Shown here: one piece after another, positions 16,237 through 26,020 of the stretch
How positions within the stretch are numbered: position 1 is the first letter of the stretch
Layout: each line of letters begins with the position of its first letter
NCBI RefSeq assembly: GCF_000418325.1
Contig: NC_021658.1
Location: 7,020,001 to 7,084,000, forward strand
Length of the DNA stretch: 64,000 nt
DNA from: Sorangium cellulosum So0157-2
Lineage (GTDB): Bacteria > Myxococcota_A > Polyangia > Polyangiales > Polyangiaceae
Reading direction: 5' to 3'
The notes under the pieces: generated by a model
Databases searched by the model: none
Seen by the model: the letters and a program-made list of their open reading frames with translations, nothing else
What the model was told of the DNA's origin: nothing
Program-made: the position numbers and the translations under genes

Positions 16237-18969
16237 TCACGCGCCGCTGCCGAAGACGAACCTCGCGTTCGGGTGCGCGTAGACGCAGTACGCGAGGTGG
16301 GTGGGATCGCCGTCCTTCTTGGCCGCGCGCCGCGCCTCGCGGACGGCCTTGCCGACGGGGGCGCCGTTCGCCAGCTCGCGGTACAGCGCCTCGCAGAAGG
16401 CGTAGGCGCGGTCGTCGCTCACCAGCCAGAGGGGCGCCAGGAACAGGCCGGCGCCGGCGGAGATGAGGCGGTTCGCCCACCCGCCGATGCCCACGAGCGA
16501 CCACGCGCCCTGACCCAGCTCGCACGCGTTGAACACGAACGCCGGGCGCGCGGCGCCGAGGTGCGCTTCGATGTCGGGGCCGTTGATGGCGCGCGGGCTC
16601 AGCGGCTCTCCCCCTTCCAGCCACAGGGCCGTGATGGTGTCGGGCGCGCTGGTCGAGAAGTTGCCGTGCGTCGCCGCGTGGATCAGCCCATAGCCGCCGT
16701 TCTTCAGCAGCGCCTTGACCTCCTTCGCCGTGGCGTACTTGGGGCTCCTGTCCTGCACCCTCCTGTCCTGGCCCAGGAGCCTGGCGAGGAACTCCTTCTC
16801 CTTCGGCGCGCTGGGGAGGTTGGAGTCCGTCGGCACGAGCAGCGCGAACGCCTCGACGCGGAGCGCCGCCGCCGGGCCCTCGTGGCCGCCCCCTTGCTCG
16901 TTCCGCCGGAGCCAGCGGGTCAGCGACATGCTGAGGCACCAGGGCTCCTCATCGTGCCAGCGCTCCGGCTCGGTCCCGTACGGCCAGACCAGCTCCCACG
17001 GGATGAACGGCTCATCCGACAGGATGATCATGCTGCTGTCGCGCCACGCCTCGCGCTCCGCGGCGTACATTCGACGGAAGTCCTCCGGGAACAGCGTCTT
17101 CCATAGCTCGAAGCCCATGTCGCGGATCTTCATGTCCACGTCCTCCCGGTCGATGGCGAGCCGCGGCCTGCCGAGCGCGTCGACGGTGGGGTCCTTCCCG
17201 GCGCGGAGCAGGTTCAGCTCCCGGTACAGCGACGTCGTGAAGTCCTCGGGCGAGGAGGAGAGCGGGACGCGCGTGAACGTCCTGCCCACCTCGCCCTTCC
17301 GGATCAGCGTGAAGGTGAGCGCGCCGCCGGCCGGCGAGCGCTCGTAGGCGATATAGAGCATCCGCTCGGGAGCCTCGGCGAGCGAGCCGCTCGAGGTACG
17401 AACCGCGCCGCTCACATAGGCGGTGTCCGAGGTGGCCACGGGCATCGCGGTGACCTCCACCTGGACGGAGGCGGACCCGACGGGGTTGCCCGATTGGAGG
17501 AAATCGAGAACGAGCGTGCGCTCCCCGAGCGCGGTGGGCTTGAGGAAGAACACGACCGGATCGCTGTCGCCGCTCGCGGGGATGCGGATCTCCTGCTCCA
17601 GCGGCGAGAGCACATCGAAGGACGGGGCGCTCAGGCGCACGCGCACGGGCTCGGACGGCCTCAGCGCCACCGGACCGGTGCGGCTGGCGACGCTGAGGCT
17701 GGATGGCGCCACCGTGAGGCGCACGACCAGGCTGAAGCGCTCCGCGCCGAGCCACATCCGGCGCGGGCACGCGACATCGACATGGCGCAGCACGGTCGGC
17801 GCGTCGACCGGGGGCGACGCCTCCAGCGGAAGCGACGCATCGGCCGGCGGCGGCGCCTCGGCCGGGGGCCATACCTCGAATGGGGACGACGCCTCGGCCG
17901 GGCGCGGCGCGCCATCCGGCCGCACACCCGGGAGCGGCAGGGGCGACGCCGCGCCGAAATCGCGCGCGCTCGTCGGATTCGCCCCGGGTATCGGCTGGCG
18001 TCGGGCCGAGAGCAGCTCGTCGCCGCTGAAGGGGATATCCAACAGGCCTGAGCCGCCTCGCTCGACGGCGTCGAAGCTCTCCCAGAACCGGGCGTGCTTC
18101 GGCTCGGGCTGGCTCACGCCGGCGCCTCGCGCCTCCCGGGTCGATTCGAAGTAGTGCGCCGCGGCGGGGGCGGCGTGCGCGCTCACGAACGCCACGCCGC
18201 CGCCGGGGAGGACGCCCCCGGCGATCGCAGCCCGCGCGGCCTTCAAGGCGTCCTGCAAGCGCCGCCTGCGCGCCGCGCTCTCGGCCTCCGTGGCGCCGCC
18301 GACCTGGAGCAACGCCGCCCGCTGCGGGGGCACATCGGCGAGAGCGGCGCCGGAGCCCACGTCGACCTGGAGGAGCGTGCGGCCTCGCTCGACGTGGACC
18401 CGAAACGCGCTCCCGAGCTCGACAGTCTCCCCGCGTTCGAACAGGCGCTTCGCCCTCTCCGTGCGCACGCTCGTCCGGGTCAAGGCGGCGACGCGATCGA
18501 GCAGCGCGTCGCCCTGACCCGCAGGGATCGCCACCACGGCGCAGCGGCGGGCCCCGCGACGGTGCTCGTGGACGAGCGCCTCGATCGCGTCGCCGCCGAG
18601 CCCCTCGGCGACGAGGAGCAGGGCCCGCGACGGCGGCGCGGCGACCTGGAGCCACCCGGCGAACAGGCGCTGCTCGGCGTCTCCCTCCACCTTCATGACG
18701 AGCACGGAGCACGCCTCCAGCGTGCATGACATCCGCTCCGCGTCGGTCGCGAACGCGGGAGAGGCATGGCCGAAATGGAAGTCCATCTCCGCGAGCCTGC
18801 GGAGCTCCAGGCCGCCTCCCTCCTTCGGCTCGATCAGGATCTGCCCGTCGCCCGCCCAGCCGATCGCCTCCGCGAGGGCGGCGCTGGCCTCCTGGTCGCC
18901 CTTCAAGCACGTGGCACAGATCCGGCCGATCTCGTTTGATGTCATGGTACAGAGACGAGCATACGTCAT
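16237..18969 (-). CDS. GroEL-like domain fused to CHAT protease
   Basis: The 910-residue protein has two recognisable parts. Residues about 13-265 align with the intermediate and apical domains of chaperonin GroEL: the GDGQILIE segment, LLLVAEGLGGDAIEALVHEH, VGGATEAES, and DALKAARAAIAGGVLPGGG. The GroEL catalytic Asp equivalent is present (D240), but the N-terminal equatorial half with the nucleotide loop is absent, so ATPase activity is unlikely. After a Pro-rich linker (about 300-390) and a beta-rich segment comes a CHAT domain (about 600-905). Its catalytic His is in HAATHGNF (H768) and its Cys in FNACELGQ (C816). CHAT proteins are caspase-related peptidases. A second start at 18945 is possible. 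It is divergent from the EAD-trypsin operon, 155 bp away, and upstream of the metzincin gene. Confidence 0.88.
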   Translation of the reverse strand: MTYARLCTMTSNEIGRICATCLKGDQEASAALAEAIGWAGDGQILIEPKEGGGLELRRLAEMDFHFGHASPAFATDAERMSCTLEACSVLVMKVEGDAEQRLFAGWLQVAAPPSRALLLVAEGLGGDAIEALVHEHRRGARRCAVVAIPAGQGDALLDRVAALTRTSVRTERAKRLFERGETVELGSAFRVHVERGRTLLQVDVGSGAALADVPPQRAALLQVGGATEAESAARRRRLQDALKAARAAIAGGVLPGGGVAFVSAHAAPAAAHYFESTREARGAGVSQPEPKHARFWESFDAVERGGSGLLDIPFSGDELLSARRQPIPGANPTSARDFGAASPLPLPGVRPDGAPRPAEASSPFEVWPPAEAPPPADASLPLEASPPVDAPTVLRHVDVACPRRMWLGAERFSLVVRLTVAPSSLSVASRTGPVALRPSEPVRVRLSAPSFDVLSPLEQEIRIPASGDSDPVVFFLKPTALGERTLVLDFLQSGNPVGSASVQVEVTAMPVATSDTAYVSGAVRTSSGSLAEAPERMLYIAYERSPAGGALTFTLIRKGEVGRTFTRVPLSSSPEDFTTSLYRELNLLRAGKDPTVDALGRPRLAIDREDVDMKIRDMGFELWKTLFPEDFRRMYAAEREAWRDSSMIILSDEPFIPWELVWPYGTEPERWHDEEPWCLSMSLTRWLRRNEQGGGHEGPAAALRVEAFALLVPTDSNLPSAPKEKEFLARLLGQDRRVQDRSPKYATAKEVKALLKNGGYGLIHAATHGNFSTSAPDTITALWLEGGEPLSPRAINGPDIEAHLGAARPAFVFNACELGQGAWSLVGIGGWANRLISAGAGLFLAPLWLVSDDRAYAFCEALYRELANGAPVGKAVREARRAAKKDGDPTHLAYCVYAHPNARFVFGSGA

Positions 18970-19124
18970 CGCCTCTGGGCCGTGAAGCCGCCCGCCTCGA
19001 TGCGCGGATAAGCCGTTGATCTATATCGCTTTTCAAGGAGGCGGCCGGCCGGCGTTACAACGCGCCATGGGCCGCGCAACTTAAGCCTTGAAATGCGTGC
19101 GGCCGGGCGCGACGATGCCCGGTC

Positions 19125-20201
19125 GTGAGCCCTCCCGCCAGCGCAGCGCATTTTCTCGACGACTTCAATTACATCCACCCCGAAGCCGTCGAGCTGCGCG
19201 GCCTGCTCGCCAAGGCCTACAGCCGCAAGCAGGACATCCCCGTGATCCTCGAGCGCGCCGGGCTCGACACCGGCTACATCGATCTGGAGCAGGCGCCCAT
19301 TTACGTCTGGCAGGACGCCCTGCGACAGGCGTCCGACGCTTTGCTGCTCCGCCCATTGCTGGATCTCGTCCTCGCCGACAGGGATCGCAAGAAGTACCAC
19401 GACCGCATCAAAGAGCTGATGGCGCCGGCGCCCGTCGTCGAGGCGCCGGCCGCCGGCGCGCCCGGCGTGCCCAGCCTTGCCGGGCCCGACCCTGACTCGG
19501 GCGACGTCGAGCGGATCCTCGGCGGCGCGAGCAGCCTCATCGACATGGGCCAGCTCGCTGGCGCCTTCCGCGTGTCTCCGGCGGTGGCCCGCCTCGAGGT
19601 CCAGGCCGGAGGGCAGCGGTTTTACGGCACAGGCTTTCTCCTGGACGCGCCGGGCGAGCCTCTCCTGCTCACCAACCATCACGTGCTCTTCGACCTCGGC
19701 GCCGGCGGACGGCCGGTGTCCCGCGTGGACGCGTGGTTCTCGTACGAGACGGGGCCGGACGGCGCGCCCAGGCAGCCGCGCGTGGTCCCCGGCGACCCGC
19801 CGACGATCGTGGGCTCGGCCGAGCACGACTGGGCCGCCGTGCGCCTCGCCTCGCCGCTGCCCGAGGACTACCCGCGGCTCGCCCTGCGCCCTTCTCGGCC
19901 GCTTTCGGAGAACGACCCGGTCTTCATCATCCAGCACCCGCGCGGCCTGGTGAAGCACATCGGCCTCACGCGCAACCAGGTGCAGTATGTCGATGACAGC
20001 GTCGTGCAGTACCTGACGGACACCGACGGCGGCTCGTCGGGATCTCCCGTGTTCAACGACCGGTGGGAGGTCGCCGCGCTGCACCACCGCTGGGTGGAGA
20101 TCCCCCAGCAGAACGGGCGGCCGCCGGCGTATCGCAATCAGGGCATCCGCATCGAGCGCGTGCGCGAAGGGCTCGTCCAAGCCGGCCTGCTCCCGGCCTG
20201 A
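19125..20201 (+). CDS. EAD1 domain fused to trypsin-like serine protease
   Basis: The protein has 358 residues. The first 90 form a helical effector-associated domain of the EAD1 type, a death-like adaptor module that recruits partners carrying the same domain (family knowledge). After a Pro/Ala linker, residues about 145-358 form a V8/trypsin-like protease with a complete triad: His in TNHHV (H186), Asp in EHDWAAV (D235) and Ser in GGSSGSP (S305). No signal peptide is present, so it acts in the cytoplasm. It starts at a GTG and heads a four-gene operon with EAD-iSTAND, MoxR and a membrane protein. Confidence 0.9.
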   Translation: MSPPASAAHFLDDFNYIHPEAVELRGLLAKAYSRKQDIPVILERAGLDTGYIDLEQAPIYVWQDALRQASDALLLRPLLDLVLADRDRKKYHDRIKELMAPAPVVEAPAAGAPGVPSLAGPDPDSGDVERILGGASSLIDMGQLAGAFRVSPAVARLEVQAGGQRFYGTGFLLDAPGEPLLLTNHHVLFDLGAGGRPVSRVDAWFSYETGPDGAPRQPRVVPGDPPTIVGSAEHDWAAVRLASPLPEDYPRLALRPSRPLSENDPVFIIQHPRGLVKHIGLTRNQVQYVDDSVVQYLTDTDGGSSGSPVFNDRWEVAALHHRWVEIPQQNGRPPAYRNQGIRIERVREGLVQAGLLPA

Positions 20202-20230
20202 TCGCGCCCCCGGGAGAGAGCTGAACCGAG

Positions 20231-21298
20231 ATGCCGGCTTCCGTACCGATGGCCTATGATCGCGCCGCGCTCGTCCGCGCGCTCTCGGCCGCGTACAACG
20301 GCATGGAGCAGAAGCGCGAGGCCCTCCTCCTCTGCGAGCGGGCGGGGATCGACCTCTTCAGCATCAACCACGATCAGTCGGTACAAGGCATCTTCGACGA
20401 GGTCACCCGCGTCCACGCGGCGAAGATCCCGAAGCTCGTGGAGTGCGCGCTCGCGGACGCGCGCAAGGCGAGGCACCACGAGGCCATCCGGGCCGCCTGC
20501 AAGCCCAAGGCCTCCGCCCTCCCGCGGCACCCCGCGGCCAACGCGTACCTGCGGCTCGATCGCCACGACATCTGGAGCGACCTCCAGAGCCGCAGCGCCA
20601 ATGACCCGCGCGCCCACGCGCTCTTGCTCTGCGGCGCGCCCGAGGACGGCCATCAGTACTTCCTGAATCGCGTCCGCGCCTTCGAGGACGATCTGGGCGC
20701 CAGGGCGCTCCCGGTGGACTCGACCGTGTTCAACCTGCGTGACGCCCGCAAGGCGCTCCTCGCCCTCCGGGACGTCCTTGCGCGCGAGCTCGGCGAGGAC
20801 GTCGCGGTGGACGCGCTGCCCGACGCGATCGCGCGGCTGACCGAGGACAGGAGCCTGATCCTCATCTATCCGACGTATCCGGAGGCGCTCGACGCGGCCC
20901 ACGCGAGGTGGCTCAAGGCGCACCACACCGACGCGATCCCCGAGCTTTACCGGCAGGCGGTCGAACGACGCGGGGGCGCCGGCGGGGGCGCCCTCATCAC
21001 CCTGCAGCCGATCGTGTGGAGGCCGCGCCTCTGGGACTGGATCGAGGCCCTCTCGGCCCACAGGGTGACCCACGGCGCGCTCGCGCCGCTCGAGCCCCAG
21101 GCGACGCGGCACGAGCTCAAGCGGATCGAGAGGAGCGATATCGAGATGTTCTTCCGCGAGCTGTATTCAGGCCACCCGGACGCGATCGACGCGGCCACGA
21201 GCCGAGGCCTCAAGCTGTACGAGGCCAGCGACGACGCGCAGAGCTTCTTCGCGAGGCTTCAGGAGCTCCTGTCCGCCGCCGACGCGGCGCAGCGCTAG
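20231..21298 (+). CDS. EAD-like adaptor with inactive STAND (iSTAND) domain
   Basis: The protein has 355 residues. The N-terminal 80 form a helical domain resembling effector-associated domains (ALVRALSAAYNG, then LLLCERAGIDLFSI). This should allow homotypic contact with the EAD-protease encoded 29 bp upstream. Residues about 125-300 resemble the iSTAND module, an NTPase-like fold in which the P-loop Lys/Ser are replaced; here ALLLCGAPEDGHQYFLNR stands where a Walker A would be. In known systems such proteins connect an effector enzyme to a regulatory complex. Substrate and trigger are unknown. Confidence 0.72.
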   Translation: MPASVPMAYDRAALVRALSAAYNGMEQKREALLLCERAGIDLFSINHDQSVQGIFDEVTRVHAAKIPKLVECALADARKARHHEAIRAACKPKASALPRHPAANAYLRLDRHDIWSDLQSRSANDPRAHALLLCGAPEDGHQYFLNRVRAFEDDLGARALPVDSTVFNLRDARKALLALRDVLARELGEDVAVDALPDAIARLTEDRSLILIYPTYPEALDAAHARWLKAHHTDAIPELYRQAVERRGGAGGGALITLQPIVWRPRLWDWIEALSAHRVTHGALAPLEPQATRHELKRIERSDIEMFFRELYSGHPDAIDAATSRGLKLYEASDDAQSFFARLQELLSAADAAQR

Positions 21299-21306
21299 GA
21301 CGTGAC

Positions 21307-22200
21307 ATGGACGAGCACTACGAATTCCGCCAGTACCCCGAGGGCCCGTTCGACGGCGACGACTACATCCCCAGCAAGAAGCTCGCGATCGCGGTGAACA
21401 CGGCGCTCGCGGCCGAGCAGCCGCTGCTCGTCACCGGCGAGCCGGGCACCGGCAAGACCAGGCTCGCCGAGTCGGTCGCGAGGCGCCTCGGCCTCGGCGA
21501 GGTCCTCACCTTCGTCGCCCGCAGCGATCACCAGGCGCGCGACTGCCTCTACTCCTTCGACAGCCTGCGCCGCCTCCACGACGCCCAGGTCAAGAGCGAG
21601 CTCGCCAGCTCCCCGGCAAACTACGTACGTTACGAGGCGCTCGGCGAGGCGATCCGCTCGCCCACGCCGCGCGTCGTGCTCATCGACGAGATCGACAAGG
21701 CGCCGCGCGACTTCCCCAACGATCTGCTGGGCGTGCTCGAGGGACGGCTCAGGTTCCCGGTGCACGAGACCGGCGAGACGATCGAGGGCAAGGAGGGCGT
21801 GCGGCCCTTCGTGATCATCACGAGCAACCGCGAGCAGCCGCTGCCGCACGCGTTCCTCCGGCGGTGCGCCTTTCATCACATCGAGTTCCCGAACGACGAG
21901 GAGCTCGGCGCGATCGTGCGGGCGAAATACTCGGCCAAGCAGATCTCCGACCGCCTCCTCGCGGCGGTGCTGAAGCGCTTCCGTGAGGTCCGCGTGTCGG
22001 ACGTCGAGAAGCAGCCGGCCACCGGCGAGCTGCTCGCGTGGGTCAAGGTGCTCCTCCGCGCGAGGGTGACGGAGGCCGACGTGCTGGAGAAGCGCCTTTC
22101 CGAGCTGTACCCGGGCGTGCTCCTCAAGCTGGACGAGGACTTCAGGCGCGTGCTCGGCGCGACGGGCGACGCGAAGAAAGCCGGATCGGCGGCCCGATGA
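21307..22200 (+). CDS. MoxR-type AAA+ ATPase
   Basis: The 297-residue AAA+ protein has a Walker A (GEPGTGKT, residues 44-51), a Walker B (VVLIDEID, with D127 and E128), and a sensor-1-like TSN in IITSNREQPLP. The order and spacing fit MoxR family ATPases, which remodel or load partner proteins, often von Willebrand factor A-type ones. Its start follows an AGGA site just after the iSTAND stop, and its TGA overlaps the ATG of the membrane partner (ATGA), so the two are translationally coupled. It is probably the energy-using switch of the EAD conflict-type system. Confidence 0.9.
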   Translation: MDEHYEFRQYPEGPFDGDDYIPSKKLAIAVNTALAAEQPLLVTGEPGTGKTRLAESVARRLGLGEVLTFVARSDHQARDCLYSFDSLRRLHDAQVKSELASSPANYVRYEALGEAIRSPTPRVVLIDEIDKAPRDFPNDLLGVLEGRLRFPVHETGETIEGKEGVRPFVIITSNREQPLPHAFLRRCAFHHIEFPNDEELGAIVRAKYSAKQISDRLLAAVLKRFREVRVSDVEKQPATGELLAWVKVLLRARVTEADVLEKRLSELYPGVLLKLDEDFRRVLGATGDAKKAGSAAR

Positions 22201-25200
22201 CGGGCGAGGACCGCTTCCCGTTCGACGACCTGCTCGACGAGGTGAAGCGCTCCGGCGTCGCGATCGGCCCCCGGGAGCGGCTCGCCTTCGCGCGGTTCTT
22301 GAGCCGTTACGACGGCACCTCGCGCGAGGAGCTGCGCACGGCGGTGGCCAGCCTGCTCGCCCGCAGCCGCGCCGAGGTGGAGATCGTCGAGGAGGCGTTC
22401 GAGAGAGTCTTCCCGGCGGCGGAGCCAGCGCCGATCGCAGAAGAAGAAGGCGAGCCCAGACCTCCGCCTCCGCCGCCCGTTGCGCTGGAGAAGCTCCTGC
22501 GCGCGTGGGCGGCGCTCCTGCGCTGGATCCGCCCGCGGGGCCGCCAGCTCGGCGCGCTCCTCGCGACGGTCGCAATCGTGACCAGCGCCGCGTTATGGAT
22601 CTCACCTGAACCTGATCCGAGGTCTGGTGACACGGGCAGCGGCGGGGCGAGCGGCGCGAACACGGCGGACAGCAGCGCGAGCGGCGCGAGCAACACGAGC
22701 AACACGAGCAGCACGAGCAGCGCCGGCGGGGGCGACGTCACGGCGTGCCGGCCGGAAGAGGCGAGCATCCAGCGCTGGTACCTGCCCTCTTTCGTGCTCC
22801 TCTTGGGCACGCTGCTCTCGCTCGGCGTGGCCGGCGTGGTGCGCGGGCGGAGGCGCCTGCTCGACCGGCAGCGAGGCACCCTCACGGAGGCGTTCGTCGA
22901 GCGCCGCGGGCCGCGCTGGTACGACCTCGCGCCCACCCCCGATCGGAGCGCCCGGGCCGCGCTCGATCGGATGAGCGTGACGCTCGAGCGGTCGCTCCGC
23001 GAAGCCCTGCTGTCACCGGAGATCGACGTCGCGCGCACCGTCGACGCGACCGCGCGCGCCGGGCTCTTCCCCACCCTCGTGCGGAGGACGCGGCTCGGCC
23101 GGACGCGCGCCGTGGTGCTCGTGGACACGAGCGCCGCGAGTCGGCCCTTCCGCGCCGTTCTGGAGGCATTCGTCGAGGCGCTCGAGCGCGCGGGCGTCGA
23201 CGTGATGCGGCTGTGGTTCGCGGGCGATCCCACGCGCGTCGCCGTCCGCCCCGGCGCGCGCGCCGTCCCCCTCGGCGCGCTCGCGCCGCGGCTCGGCGGG
23301 CAGCCGTTGGTCTTGCTCGGCACCGGGGAGGCCGTGGCCGCGGCGAGCTCCGATCCGCTCGAGGCGCTGCGCGTCGCGCTCCAGCCCTGGCCGGCGAGCG
23401 TGCTCCTCACGCCGATCGAGGATCCGGACCTGTGGCCTCGCGGGCTCGCGTCGCCGGCCGCGGCGGTCGCGGCCTTCCCGCTCGACGAGCACGGCGTGCT
23501 CGGCGCCGCGCGCAGGCTCGCGGCGCTGCGCTCCCACGCCGCCGCGCCGGCCTTCGCGCCGCGCGCCGAGCGCCCGCCCCTGGATCTCGTCGACCTTCAC
23601 CTGCTGCGCGCGATGGTCGCGCTCGCGCCGAGGCCCTCGTTCGAGCTCGCGGAGGCGCTGCGCCGGCGGTTCTTGCCGCACACGCCGGGGTCCATCCTGC
23701 TCGCCGTCGCGCCGATCGTCGAGGGCCGCGAGACGGAGCCGGAGCGGCGCGCGCTCGCCGGATCGCTGCGGGAGGCCCGCCGGAGCGGACGCTTTCCGGA
23801 GGCCGAGGTGCGGCGCTTCCTGCGCGACGCCCTCCTCAGGGCCGAGCCGAGCGACAGGGCGTCGGCGGCGTACCTTCGGTGGGAGCAGGATATGGCGCTG
23901 CAGGACCTCCACGCGGGCGACAGGCGCGCGCGGAGGGACGCGCGGGCGACGCTCGCGCGGCTCCTCGCCGGGCCGCTCGGTCCGGAGCTCGAGGGCCGGC
24001 TGCACAAGGAGCGCAGCGTGCGGCGGGGGGTCGGGGAGCCCCACGCGGACCTCCTGCGCGTCATCGTCGATCGCGGCCTCCGCAGCCTCTGGCCGCCGCG
24101 CTTCGCGCTGTCCGGCAGCGCGGCGGCCTCCGTGCTCGCCGCGGCGGCGCTCTTCGCGGCCGTGGCGGCGGCGGCCGGCGCCTTCTCCCCGCGGCCGCTC
24201 TCGATCGACGGCCGGGCGAACCTCGTCGTCGACGCGGAGGATCTCCGCATGGCCCTCTGCGGCTTCGACCGCTTCTACGACGTCATGGTCGAGGCCGAGG
24301 CGACGTACGGGCTCGCGCGGGCGCCTGGGCGCCCCCTCGTGGTGTTCAAGGTCAGCCCAGTGATCGGCCCGATCCGCGCGATCCAGGCGGTGGCTCAGCC
24401 CGTCGAGGCGGAGGACGCCTTCCTGGCGCGCGCGAGCGCGACGACGCTGGACCTGGTCACGAAGCTGCCCCAGGTCGAGGGGGGCGAACGGCGTGAGCTC
24501 GATCCGAGCTCGCTCACGGTCAGCGCCGGGCCGGCCTCGCCGCGTGATTTTCAGGTGAGCGATCTTCTCCGGTGCCAGAGCTCTCTGGGGGTCCTGCCCG
24601 GCACGGGCGACGACGTGATCGAGCGCCTGCTCGACCCCGCAAAGCGCCACCCGAGGTGCCCGCCGCCGTGCGGGGCAAACGAGGTGTGGTGCTCCGGCGT
24701 CGGGTGCACGAACGTCACGACCGAGCAGAACTGCGGCAGCTGCGGGAACGGCTGCCGTGCCGGGTCCTCGTGTGTCGCTCGCAAATGCGAGCCCGTGTGT
24801 TCCCCCCCGGACAGGATGCGATGCGGGGACCAGTGCGTCGACGTGATGACCGACCCGAGGAACTGCGGCGGGTGCGCTGGGGTATCGGGCAAGGACTGCG
24901 GCGCGGGGACGTGCGTCGGCGGCGAGTGCGTATCCCCTTGCCCTGACGGTCAGCCGCTCGGGGGCGGCCGCTGCTGCCCGCCGCGCGCCAACGCGACGGT
25001 GCGCTGCGAAGGCGAGGTCTGCGACTATCGCTGCAACGCCGGCTTCCAGAGCTGCAACGGGACCCTGGACGACGGGTGCGAGTCGAACCGCTGGGTGGAC
25101 CGCGCCCACTGTGGTGACTGCGCGACGCGCTGCGGTCGAGACGCACGCTGTTCGCGTGGAGAGTGCAGGATCGGATGCCCCGCGGGCACGACGGGATGCG

Positions 25201-25745
25201 GGGACCAGTGCGTCGACGTGATGACCGACCCGAGGAACTGCGGCGGGTGCGCTGGGATATCCGGCGAGGACTGCGGCGCGGGGACGTGCGTCGGCGGCGA
25301 GTGCGTGTCCCCTTGCCCTGACGGTCAGCCGCGCTGCGGCGACCGCTGCTGCCCGCCGCGCGCCAACGCGACGGCGCGCTGCGACGGCGGGGTCTGCGAC
25401 TACAGCTGCAACGCCGGGTTCCAGAGCTGCAACGGGACCATGGACGACGGGTGCGAGTCGAACCGCTGGGTGGACCGCGCCCACTGTGGTGACTGCGCGA
25501 CGCGCTGCGGTCGAGACGAAAGCTGTTCGCGTGGAGAGTGCATCCCGCCCCCGTCCCCTCCGGTGAGCTGCGAGGCCGCTTGTGGCGACGAGTTCAACCA
25601 GTGCCGTCGGTACTGCGAAGCGTCCAAGTCCGCCCAGCAAGCCCCTCCCCCCGATTGCGCAGCAGGTTGCGAGAGAGACCGAGCGCGCTGCCTACGGTCC
25701 TGCGAGGCCAAGCGGCAGCCGCCGAAGTTGGCGCCCAAGAAATGA
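22197..25745 (+). CDS. Membrane MoxR partner with degenerate vWA-like region and Cys-rich tail
   Basis: The protein has 1182 residues. The start overlaps the MoxR stop. Residues 1-90 are helical and charged. Hydrophobic segments lie near 113-135 and 190-213, bracketing a Ser/Asn/Thr-rich loop. The cytoplasmic region contains TRAVVLVDTSAASRPF (about 302-317), which looks like the first strand of a vWA-type domain without an exact DxSxS motif, followed by helical repeats to about 630. A third membrane segment near 640-660 leads to a large exported tail. The last 350 residues hold Cys-rich modules (CGDQCVDVMTDPRNCGGCAG and CNAGFQSCNG types) common in myxobacterial surface proteins. It resembles the vWA-MoxR-associated partners of ternary EAD systems; this is inferred from context. 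Confidence 0.75.
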   Translation: MTGEDRFPFDDLLDEVKRSGVAIGPRERLAFARFLSRYDGTSREELRTAVASLLARSRAEVEIVEEAFERVFPAAEPAPIAEEEGEPRPPPPPPVALEKLLRAWAALLRWIRPRGRQLGALLATVAIVTSAALWISPEPDPRSGDTGSGGASGANTADSSASGASNTSNTSSTSSAGGGDVTACRPEEASIQRWYLPSFVLLLGTLLSLGVAGVVRGRRRLLDRQRGTLTEAFVERRGPRWYDLAPTPDRSARAALDRMSVTLERSLREALLSPEIDVARTVDATARAGLFPTLVRRTRLGRTRAVVLVDTSAASRPFRAVLEAFVEALERAGVDVMRLWFAGDPTRVAVRPGARAVPLGALAPRLGGQPLVLLGTGEAVAAASSDPLEALRVALQPWPASVLLTPIEDPDLWPRGLASPAAAVAAFPLDEHGVLGAARRLAALRSHAAAPAFAPRAERPPLDLVDLHLLRAMVALAPRPSFELAEALRRRFLPHTPGSILLAVAPIVEGRETEPERRALAGSLREARRSGRFPEAEVRRFLRDALLRAEPSDRASAAYLRWEQDMALQDLHAGDRRARRDARATLARLLAGPLGPELEGRLHKERSVRRGVGEPHADLLRVIVDRGLRSLWPPRFALSGSAAASVLAAAALFAAVAAAAGAFSPRPLSIDGRANLVVDAEDLRMALCGFDRFYDVMVEAEATYGLARAPGRPLVVFKVSPVIGPIRAIQAVAQPVEAEDAFLARASATTLDLVTKLPQVEGGERRELDPSSLTVSAGPASPRDFQVSDLLRCQSSLGVLPGTGDDVIERLLDPAKRHPRCPPPCGANEVWCSGVGCTNVTTEQNCGSCGNGCRAGSSCVARKCEPVCSPPDRMRCGDQCVDVMTDPRNCGGCAGVSGKDCGAGTCVGGECVSPCPDGQPLGGGRCCPPRANATVRCEGEVCDYRCNAGFQSCNGTLDDGCESNRWVDRAHCGDCATRCGRDARCSRGECRIGCPAGTTGCGDQCVDVMTDPRNCGGCAGISGEDCGAGTCVGGECVSPCPDGQPRCGDRCCPPRANATARCDGGVCDYSCNAGFQSCNGTMDDGCESNRWVDRAHCGDCATRCGRDESCSRGECIPPPSPPVSCEAACGDEFNQCRRYCEASKSAQQAPPPDCAAGCERDRARCLRSCEAKRQPPKLAPKK
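24820..25542 (+). repeat. Direct duplication (about 348 bp, offset 375 bp) in the Cys-rich tail
   Basis: Positions 24820-25167 and 25195-25542 are near-identical copies encoding the same Cys-rich module, with scattered differences such as GGG versus CGD after the GQP turn. The high nucleotide identity points to a fairly recent in-frame internal duplication of the extracellular part of this protein. Confidence 0.9.
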
Positions 25746-26020
25746 AGCGGCGAGGAGCGTCGCGCCCCGAGAGGAGCTTGAGCTTAGGCTGCCTGAGCGA
25801 GGCAGGCGCCGGCGTGCATCCTGCGATGGCATGCCCCGCCGCCATCCAAGCGTCGATCTGCGGCGCGAGCGCGGCCCCCTCGGCCGGAAGCGCCGGCACC
25901 TCCGCCTGCGGCGCCCGCGACCCCGCGGGTTGAAAGACCCCGTCCCATGCACTACGCCAAGGCGGAACCAACGGACGGCCTCCTCCGGGGACCTTCCCTC
26001 GATCCAGGCCAAATCGACGT

